Of a stretch of DNA of 29,120 nucleotides, positions 7,979 to 13,994 are shown in pieces. Within the stretch, counting starts at the first letter, position 1; each line of letters opens with the position of its first letter. A program made the position numbers and the translations under genes. The notes beneath the pieces are model-generated. The model saw nothing but the letters and a program-made list of their open reading frames with translations, searched no databases and had not been told where the DNA came from. The stretch is from Coriobacteriales bacterium (GTDB lineage Bacteria; Actinomycetota; Coriobacteriia; Coriobacteriales; UBA8131). The stretch lies in assembly GCA_031272005.1 (NCBI GenBank), contig JAISUQ010000117.1, positions 1 to 29,120 on the forward strand, written 5' to 3'.

Positions 7979-9760
7979 TCAGTCGGTCGCTGTGGCCCGC
8001 AGTTTCTCCTTGGGCAGATGTTGATAGAGGACCTCGGCCAAAGCGTCGGGGTTCAACGGTTTGGAGAGAAAGCCATCCATGCCCGCCTGACGAAACATCT
8101 GCTCGTTGCCGGCGATGGCGTTGGCCGTCAGGGCGATAATCGGAATCCGGTTGGTCGGCCAGGGCAGCTGACGGATATGCCCGGTGGCCTCGATGCCGTC
8201 CATTACCGGCATCATGTGGTCCATCAGCAACAGGTCGAAGTCGGGGTCCTGTTCCAGCAGCTCCAGCGCCTCCAGACCGGTGTGGGCCTTGACCACCGCC
8301 AGTCCAAAGGCCTCCAGCATGAACTCGGCAATCTCCAGGTTGATCTCCATGTCATCGACCACCAGCACCCGGCCTTCGGGCACCGTGAAACGCGGCGCCG
8401 GCGCCGGCAGGGTCTGCGGCAGGTCCTCCAGCGAGCCGGCCGGCAGCAGCAGGCGTACGCTGAAGCAGGAACCCTGGCCATAGGTGCTCTGAACCGAGAT
8501 GCTGCCGCCCATCATCTCCACCAGATTCCGGGTTATCGCCAACCCCAGGCCAGAGCCGCCGACGTGTTTGTTGCGCACCCGGTCGAGCTGCTCAAACTCG
8601 TTGAACAGCTTGTCCAAATCAGCCGGTCGGATGCCGATGCCGGTATCGGTGATGGTAAAGCGGATAAAATCGCCACAGTCGGGCACCACGCTCAGCTCCA
8701 CCGAACCAGCCCGGGTGTACTTGAAGGCGTTGGAGAGGATGTTGCTCAACACCTGGCGCAGGCGCTTGGCGTCCGCATGCACCACCCGCGGCAGCTCGGG
8801 CGAGATGCTGGCAGAAAAGTACAGGCTTTTCTGCTGCATCATCAGCTCAAATACCGCCTTGATACCATCGAGCAGCTCCAGCAGGTCGAAGTACTCCTCC
8901 ACCAACTCAAACTTGCCGGCTTCGATTTTGGAGAAGTCCAGGATGTCGTTGATCAGCGCCAGCATGGCAGTCGAAGAGCTGCGCAGCTTGCCAATCAGCT
9001 CCAGTTGCCGGGCGGTGAGGCCGGTCTTCTCCAGGATGTCGGTCAGGCCGATGATGGCGTTCATGGGCGTGCGGATCTCGTGGGAAACGTTGGCCAGGAA
9101 GTCCGACTTGGCGGCGTTGGCCCGCTCGGCCTCGCGGCGGGCTTCGACGAATTCGGTCATGTCATCGAAGAACACCAGCGAGCCGGCAAAGTTGCCCTGG
9201 CCGTCGCGCATCCGGCTGAACTCGATGACATACTCCCGCGCCCGCCCGCAGCCGCTGAAGTCGATGCTCTGTTGGATCTCGTAGTGATCCTGGTCGCCGT
9301 CTGCGGGGCCGGCGCTGCCCGGATAGTCTGAGCTGGCGGAGAGGTTGATGCGCTCCACCAGCTCGGCGGGCAGCAGGCCGCCGAGCAGCTCGGCAAAGCT
9401 GCAACCCTTGATGATCAGGGTTTCGCCCCGGCCCAGGGCCTGGGCAAAGGACTCGGTGAAGAAGACCGCCTTGCCCTCGGCGTCAAAGAACAGGATGAAG
9501 TCGCGGCTGTTGGCCAGCAACAGATCCATGTGCAACTCCAGGCGGGAGCGCTCGGCGTAGTTGATTTCGGAGAATTGCCGTTTGGCCTCCACCGATTCGC
9601 GGATGCGCTGGCTGAAGACGCGCTCCCGCTCCAACTCACGGGTCAGCTTGCGGACCTGGATGGCCAGCTGGTGGTTCTCCAGGGCCAGCTGCTTGGCGTT
9701 ATGCGGGCTGGAGGGCGCTGCGGGCTGCTCGGGTGGAGATATGCCGTCAGTGTTGCTCAA
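7979..9760 (-). CDS. Hybrid histidine kinase with PAS and receiver domains
   Basis: This is a 593-residue soluble-looking sensor kinase with no transmembrane helix. Order: Pro-rich start, coiled coil (about 22-75), PAS-like domain (about 75-205), HisKA with phospho-accepting His227 in 'SHEIRTPMN', and an ATPase domain with N box ('LSNILSNAFKYT', 338-349), 'DTGIGI' (372-377) and 'GSGLGLAI' (402-409). A C-terminal receiver has Asp469/Asp470, phospho-acceptor Asp514 ('LLMDHMMPVMDG') and Lys567 ('LSKPL'). The start is a TTG at 9760, six bases after the upstream FIST stop and in the same frame. No other in-frame start lies nearby. No response regulator with an output domain is adjacent, so the output is unknown. 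FIST and kinase probably form one signalling unit. Confidence 0.9.
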   Translation of the reverse strand: MSNTDGISPPEQPAAPSSPHNAKQLALENHQLAIQVRKLTRELERERVFSQRIRESVEAKRQFSEINYAERSRLELHMDLLLANSRDFILFFDAEGKAVFFTESFAQALGRGETLIIKGCSFAELLGGLLPAELVERINLSASSDYPGSAGPADGDQDHYEIQQSIDFSGCGRAREYVIEFSRMRDGQGNFAGSLVFFDDMTEFVEARREAERANAAKSDFLANVSHEIRTPMNAIIGLTDILEKTGLTARQLELIGKLRSSSTAMLALINDILDFSKIEAGKFELVEEYFDLLELLDGIKAVFELMMQQKSLYFSASISPELPRVVHADAKRLRQVLSNILSNAFKYTRAGSVELSVVPDCGDFIRFTITDTGIGIRPADLDKLFNEFEQLDRVRNKHVGGSGLGLAITRNLVEMMGGSISVQSTYGQGSCFSVRLLLPAGSLEDLPQTLPAPAPRFTVPEGRVLVVDDMEINLEIAEFMLEAFGLAVVKAHTGLEALELLEQDPDFDLLLMDHMMPVMDGIEATGHIRQLPWPTNRIPIIALTANAIAGNEQMFRQAGMDGFLSKPLNPDALAEVLYQHLPKEKLRATATD

Positions 9761-9763
9761 AGG

Positions 9764-10930
9764 TCAGATCACCATGGCGATGAAGGTGCTGTTGTGGAAG
9801 CGATTGGCCAGCACGGAGCTGTCGGTCTTGCCGCGCACCGGGCAGATCTCGCCGCCGGAGTAGGCAAAGGAGTAGGCGACGCTGCTGGCATCCAGCTTTT
9901 CGTGGATCTCCTCAGCCTCGCCCTCATAGCCATAGCCCAGGGCAAAGAAGCGGCCGATACAGGAGAATAGCAAGATAGCATGAGCATCCTCCAGATCGAG
10001 CTCGTCGAGCTTGCGCTGGGTGGTGGCCAGGACCTCGCCCTCATCCAGATAGCCGACCGAGATGGTGGCTCCCAAAGAGACCTCGCCGCCGCAGATGCCA
10101 TAGCCTTCCGGCGTGGTCTTCAGCAGGATGCGGATCACCGGCACCGTGCCGTCGTTGTTGTCCACATACAGCGGAAAGGAGTACAACGACTCAAACTGGC
10201 CGTCCGGGCCGCTGGCCAGGCCGTTGTTCTTGAGGAACTCCACCAGTGGTTGGCCGTTGACCTCCTTGATGACGTTGTTCTCACAGCTGGTGACCTGGCC
10301 GATGACGTTGGCCATCTTCTTGCTGGAGATGGTAGCGACATGAAAGACAGGTTTCAGCGGTCCATAGCACAGCACGCAGACCATCCGGTCGCTGTAGGAC
10401 TGGTCGTCGCAAAGCACGCTGCATTTGGCGTAGTCGATGGTGTTATCCGAGGCCAATGAGCCAAAGATGGGCACGTTGCCGCTGACGCTGTCCAGGGCGT
10501 TGACGAAGAAGTCGCCACCTACGGCGTTGAGGATGAAGGGCGCAAAGCACAGTATCAGCGATGGCTGCTCGGCATATGCAGCAGCGGCTTGCTGGTAGGT
10601 GTCGGTGACGACGGCAGGATTGACAGTGCTGATAGGCTCGGAGCAGCCGACGGCAAACTGCACCTCATCGCTGCTGAGCACCAGCAGGCTGAGACAATCC
10701 AGGTCGGTGGAATGCGGCGAGGCGGCGCTGAGGGTGCTGCTGCCGACCAGCCTGAAGGGCAGGGCCTGTGCCAGCGCGGCGACAGTGCCCGCCTCCACGA
10801 ATTCCGGCACACAGCTGAGGATGCCGATGCTGTGCTGCTTCAGGTCGCATGACTCCAGTTGGCCACAGATCTCGGCCACAGCTGCCGCGACGTCGTCTAT
10901 CTCATTGGTAAATGCCGAAAAGGCCTGCAT
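9764..10930 (-). CDS. FIST-domain sensory protein
   Basis: This encodes a 388-residue protein of the FIST type: an N-terminal FIST domain followed by a FIST_C domain. This small-ligand sensor family is often encoded with histidine kinases, diguanylate cyclases or methyl-accepting proteins. Visible family-like parts are 'FRLVGSSTLSA', 'NVPIFGSLASDN' and, near the end, the FIST_C-like 'ILLFSCIGRFFALG' and 'FAYSGGEICPV'. There is no signal peptide or membrane helix, so it is cytoplasmic. The ATG at 10930 has AAGGGGG about 8 bases upstream. It ends in a single TGA followed in frame by the kinase TTG, suggesting the ligand signal is passed to that kinase. The ligand is unknown; amino acids have been proposed for the family. 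Confidence 0.85.
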   Translation of the reverse strand: MQAFSAFTNEIDDVAAAVAEICGQLESCDLKQHSIGILSCVPEFVEAGTVAALAQALPFRLVGSSTLSAASPHSTDLDCLSLLVLSSDEVQFAVGCSEPISTVNPAVVTDTYQQAAAAYAEQPSLILCFAPFILNAVGGDFFVNALDSVSGNVPIFGSLASDNTIDYAKCSVLCDDQSYSDRMVCVLCYGPLKPVFHVATISSKKMANVIGQVTSCENNVIKEVNGQPLVEFLKNNGLASGPDGQFESLYSFPLYVDNNDGTVPVIRILLKTTPEGYGICGGEVSLGATISVGYLDEGEVLATTQRKLDELDLEDAHAILLFSCIGRFFALGYGYEGEAEEIHEKLDASSVAYSFAYSGGEICPVRGKTDSSVLANRFHNSTFIAMVI

Positions 10931-11045
10931 TTTGCGCGCCCCCTTGGGAAACTGCCCGATTACGGTTACACTGATATGGTACCGCAGGCGACCCTTCTGG
11001 CGGTATGCTCAGAACCTGCCGTCTATCCCGATGAAAGTAACTTGG

Positions 11046-11972
11046 ATGTCTGAAACCAAAGCCAACAAAGCCGAACAGCCCCAATCCACCGCCGCCCGGA
11101 AGCCGCCTGTTGGCCCGGCTGCTGCAGACCCGGCTGCTGCGGATCCGCCGGCTGAGAAGCCGCCGGCCGTAGACCCGGCCGCTGCGGACCCGGCGGCTGC
11201 GGACGCGCCGGCTGAAGACCCGGCTGCTGCAGGCCCGGCGACCGTGAAGCCGCCGGTCGTAGACCCGGCGGCGCACATCAAATTCATCGGGCTGCTGGTC
11301 TTCTTCGTACTGATCATCGTCATCGGCGTGTTCGTTTTCAACTTCATCCGCTCCGTGGGCACGGAGAACCTGGCCGAGGATTTGGAGCAGGCCGTGCGCG
11401 ACGCCGGGCCTGCGGGCATCCTGATGTGTCTGGCCTTGCAGTTTGTGCAGGTGGTGGTGGCTTTCATCCCGGGTGAGGTGGTGCAGATCGCCATCGGCTA
11501 CATCTATGGCACCATCGGGGGCGGGCTTCTGACCATCGCCGGCGCGCTGATCTCCTCCATCTTCATCTTCTACCTGGTGCGCAAGCTGGGCGCCCCCTTT
11601 GTCCAGGGGATGATCGGCGGCAAGGACAACAAGCTGATGCGCTTTCTGGACAACGAGAAGCGCCTCAATGCCACCGTCTTCATCCTCTATTTGATTCCCG
11701 GTCTGCCCAAGGACGTCTTCAACTACCTGGTGCCGCTGACCAGGATGCGTCCGGCGGCATTCTTCGTGCTCTCCACCATCGCCCGCGCGCCGGCTATCTT
11801 CGCCTCCACCTTCGTGGCTGATGCCTTCAAGCAGGGTAACTATCTGAGCATGGTCATCGTGGCGGTGATCTTCGGCGGCCTGGCGGTGGTCGGCATCGTC
11901 TTCAACGAGAAAGTCATGGCTGCCGTGGATAAGGCTCTCGCCGCCCTGCCCACCCCCAGCAAGCGCCCCTGA
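11046..11972 (+). CDS. TVP38/TMEM64-family (DedA superfamily) membrane protein
   Basis: This encodes a 308-residue integral membrane protein. A 75-residue Ala/Pro/Asp-rich N-terminal tail built from repeats ('DPAAADP', 'PPAVDPAA') precedes a first helix at about 79-100. The VTT/SNARE-associated domain shows 'FIPGEVVQIAIGYIYG', a Gly-rich helix and 'RKLG', then 'LIPGLPKDVFNYLVPLTRM', which is the characteristic LIPG.P.D..NY block. The family is linked to lipid scrambling or membrane homeostasis; the substrate here is unknown. An in-frame ATG at 11031 is also possible; neither has a good ribosome site. It diverges from the FIST gene and converges on the PAP2 gene 91 bases away. Confidence 0.85.
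   Translation: MSETKANKAEQPQSTAARKPPVGPAAADPAAADPPAEKPPAVDPAAADPAAADAPAEDPAAAGPATVKPPVVDPAAHIKFIGLLVFFVLIIVIGVFVFNFIRSVGTENLAEDLEQAVRDAGPAGILMCLALQFVQVVVAFIPGEVVQIAIGYIYGTIGGGLLTIAGALISSIFIFYLVRKLGAPFVQGMIGGKDNKLMRFLDNEKRLNATVFILYLIPGLPKDVFNYLVPLTRMRPAAFFVLSTIARAPAIFASTFVADAFKQGNYLSMVIVAVIFGGLAVVGIVFNEKVMAAVDKALAALPTPSKRP
11116..11275 (+). repeat. GC-rich in-frame repeat encoding the TVP38 protein N-terminal tail
   Basis: GACCCGGCTGCTGC-type units recur, and a longer block beginning AAGCCGCCGG at 11157 returns at 11247 (period 90 bases, 30 codons) with few changes. All units keep frame, so this is an expanded low-complexity segment of the CDS. Confidence 0.6.
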
Positions 11973-12063
11973 TTATGCGGGGTCAGAAGCTGCGCTGCGC
12001 GCGCAATTCTCCACATTATTGTACCTAATTAAACCTACATGATGCATTATGAGAAAAAAACGT

Positions 12064-12879
12064 TTAGTTTGGAGCAATAATAGCGCTTTCAGCTGACGGC
12101 GGGCGCTCTTCGGGGTGTTCTTCGGGGTGTTTGTTGAACAGTTTGCGGGTCAGCCAGGCTATCAGGGCGACCAGGGCGATGCTGAAGACCACGTCTACCA
12201 GGTAGTGTTCCTTGCAGAACAGGGTGGACAGAGAGATCAGCACGCCGAGTACCCCCACCGGCAGCAGGTGCAGAGCCTTGCGCGGCGCTGGCGAGGTGTC
12301 GTTGAACAGAATCAGGAAGAACGGCAGCCAGATGTGGGCGTTATGCAGGCTTGGCAGTCCGTTGGAAGCCACGTCGGAGTCGTACATGAACTGCAACAGG
12401 CGGTCGAAGAAACCGGTGTGCTGGGCGTACTCGGCTGGCGTCCAGGCGTGGGGTACGTCGTTGGGGGCCACCAGGTAGATGATGGCGCTGATGGTGAACA
12501 GGACGGTCAGCGAGACCAGGTACTTGCGGATCAGCGCACTGCCGCCAACCAGCGTCAGGTAAAACGGAGCCCAGACGAGCACAGCATAGGCCATCAGGTA
12601 AAAGACGATGAACAGCGGGATAAGTGGCAGCGCCGCATCCAGGGCCGTGCCGAAGTTGTGATGGGGGACGTTCTCGGTCAGCAGCCGGGTGCCGTTGTAG
12701 CACAGCGTCTGCCCCACATCCATGACCATCAGAGCGGCAGCCGGCCACAGCAGGTAGCGCTTGGTGAAGTCATGCTTGGCTGCGTGGGTGTCCAGCCGCC
12801 TGCTGAACAGGCGGTAGCCAATCAGCACCAACAGGGTGCCCAGCAGCAGAAGCTGTTCTAAACTGGAGATAATCGCCAT
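12064..12879 (-). CDS. PAP2-superfamily membrane phosphatase/phosphotransferase
   Basis: This encodes a 271-residue protein with about six hydrophobic helices. The two visible PAP2 blocks are 'GLPSLHNAHIW' (174-184; Ser177 and the proton donor His179) and 'CKEHYLVDVV' (222-231; nucleophile His225 and Asp229). The spacing and the 'PSLHNAH' form resemble the inositolphosphotransferase/Aur1-like branch that acts on polyprenyl or inositol phospholipids more than the short BcrC type, but the substrate cannot be assigned. The C-terminal tail has a short 'HPEEHPEERP' repeat. AGGAG lies 6 bases before the ATG. The gene diverges from the GNAT gene. Confidence 0.83.
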   Translation of the reverse strand: MAIISSLEQLLLLGTLLVLIGYRLFSRRLDTHAAKHDFTKRYLLWPAAALMVMDVGQTLCYNGTRLLTENVPHHNFGTALDAALPLIPLFIVFYLMAYAVLVWAPFYLTLVGGSALIRKYLVSLTVLFTISAIIYLVAPNDVPHAWTPAEYAQHTGFFDRLLQFMYDSDVASNGLPSLHNAHIWLPFFLILFNDTSPAPRKALHLLPVGVLGVLISLSTLFCKEHYLVDVVFSIALVALIAWLTRKLFNKHPEEHPEERPPSAESAIIAPN

Positions 12880-12895
12880 CGGTGCTCCTCATGTT

Positions 12896-12905
12896 GTGAC
12901 GTCAC
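12896..12905. promoter_or_regulatory. Perfect 10-base palindrome upstream of the PAP2 gene
   Basis: GTGACGTCAC lies 17 bases before the PAP2 start codon in the divergent gap. It could be an operator. The gap also holds a GGTTTT/AAAACC hairpin (about 12979-12995). No clear -35/-10 pair could be chosen here. Confidence 0.25.
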
Positions 12906-13088
12906 CCGAACCGGCCAGGCCAGTCCTGTCCCCGTAAAGATAACCGTTCGCCCCGTCGCAAACTACACCCATAAGGGTGGTTTTGGGAGAAAACCCCAGG
13001 GAAACGCCGAATTGCCGCGAGTTACTGTGAGTTGCCGTGGGGCGGCGGCTGCGATGAATCGCGCTGCTACTTGTGGTAGGCTGATACC

Positions 13089-13211
13089 ATGCGCACAACC
13101 GACACATCCAAGGACACGTTGATTAAGTCCCAAGCCTCCGTTGGCCGTAGGGGCGCAATTCATTGCGCCCTCTCAAGCAGAGCAATTTCGCAGGTCGGGA
13201 GGGCGCGATGA
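13089..13211 (+). pseudogene. Original 5' end of the GNAT gene, now cut off by the repeat
   Basis: A 40-codon frame starts at ATG 13089 (MRTTDTSKD...), enters the repeat at 13116 and ends in TGA at 13209-13211. Its first nine codons end in AAG GAC. The same AAG GAC stands immediately before the GNAT codons GAT GCC ATC at 13331. Removing 13116-13330 would join the two in frame, giving MRTTDTSKDDAIEVQS, a normal-looking GNAT start. The ribosome site is weak (AGG 8 bases upstream). The TGA overlaps the ATG at 13208 (ATGA), so this peptide may now act as a leader that hands ribosomes to the main frame. Confidence 0.5.
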
Positions 13212-13330
13212 ATCACTTTGCCCAGGGGCTCAAGCGCTGCATTCGCAGCTTCGCCCATTCGCAGTCCACTGGGCTGCGAATCCCTACGGAGATTACCGAT
13301 ATTGGAACTAATCAACGCTTCCCTAAGGAC
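13110..13330. repeat. MITE-like palindromic repeat, copy 2, inserted in the GNAT gene
   Basis: The left end (from about 13116) reads ACGTTGATTAAGTCCCAA. The right end, read on the other strand, reads AGGGAAGCGTTGATTAGTTC, so the two ends are inverted copies of one another and of copy 1. Inside are a GGGCGCAAT/ATTGCGCCC hairpin (13151-13170), an opposite-facing GGGCGCGATGAATC (13201-13214), and TCCCTACGGAG near the right end mirroring CTCCG...CCGTAGGG at the left. The hexamer AAGGAC flanks both sides (13110-13115, 13325-13330) and may be a target-site duplication, although AGGAC also partly resembles the terminal AGGGA. No transposase is encoded. Confidence 0.7.
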
Positions 13331-13981
13331 GATGCCATCGAGGTGCAGTCGCGGCCGCAGGCCAGGCCGCTGCTGGCCAGCGAGATCGAGTACTACGGCG
13401 CCCTGTTGGGGCGCGGCTTTGCCGAGGAAGGCTGCTTCATGGCGCAGCTGCAACCGCTGGACGATGAGCGGGTGCGCCAGAAGTATCTGGAGGTCTGCTG
13501 CACCGGGTTCGTGCGCGGGATGCTCGAGCATGGCGCAATCTGCCAGGTAGTGCCCCAGCGCGGGATAATCCTCAGCGCGGATTGCTCCCAGACCTTCCTG
13601 GATGTCGAGGCGATCTGGGAGGTGGCCGGCGAGGCTGCCGATGCCGCCATCCCTGAGCACTGGCGTCAGCTGATTCAGGAGCGCTATACGGCGATGGAGC
13701 AACTGCTGGTGCTGGACTGGCCGACGCAGCTGCCCCAGGGCTTCTTGCATCTGGCTGCCCTGGCCATCGATTCCGCCTGGCGGGGCCGGGGCACCTTTGG
13801 CGCGCTGGTCGACCCGCTCTGCGCCGAGGCCGACGCCCGCAGGCTGCCCATCGCTTTGGAGGCCTTCAAGGATGAGTTGGTGCCGGTCTACGGCAGCCGC
13901 GGCTTTGAGGTAATCGAGCGCCGGCATAACACCGAACTGGACCTGACCCTTAACCTGATGGTCCGCCAGCCCCACCAATGA
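13208..13981 (+). CDS. GNAT-family N-acetyltransferase with repeat-derived N-terminus
   Basis: From ATG 13208 the product is 257 residues. The acetyl-CoA site lies in 'LAIDSAWRGRGTFGALVDPL' (R-G-R-G-x-x-G loop), and the final GNAT strand block is 'PVYGSRGFEVIERR'. The acceptor is unknown. Homology-like sequence begins only at about 'DDAIEVQSRPQARPLLASEIEYYGALL'; the first 40 residues are encoded by the inserted repeat and are probably not native. The start at 13208 is preferred because GGGAGGG lies 4 bases upstream and it overlaps the stop of the displaced leader. A TTG at 13163 would add 15 residues, also from the repeat. The protein may be active with a foreign N-terminus or the gene may be decaying. 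It converges on the ABC-F gene 13 bases away. Confidence 0.75.
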   Translation: MNHFAQGLKRCIRSFAHSQSTGLRIPTEITDIGTNQRFPKDDAIEVQSRPQARPLLASEIEYYGALLGRGFAEEGCFMAQLQPLDDERVRQKYLEVCCTGFVRGMLEHGAICQVVPQRGIILSADCSQTFLDVEAIWEVAGEAADAAIPEHWRQLIQERYTAMEQLLVLDWPTQLPQGFLHLAALAIDSAWRGRGTFGALVDPLCAEADARRLPIALEAFKDELVPVYGSRGFEVIERRHNTELDLTLNLMVRQPHQ

Positions 13982-13994
13982 AAAGCTGATAGCC

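Noticed and set aside
8018..9331. Plus-strand open frame of 437 codons opposite the hybrid histidine kinase
   Set aside because: The kinase strand has complete HisKA, ATPase and receiver motifs, and the antisense product shows none.
11973..12063. Terminator search between the convergent TVP38 and PAP2 genes
   Set aside because: The gap is AT-rich with an A run near 12054, but I could not find a stem of useful length next to a T run on either strand.
12115..12861. Plus-strand open frame opposite the PAP2 gene
   Set aside because: It is Gln/Gly-rich with no motif, whereas the minus strand has helices and both PAP2 active-site blocks.
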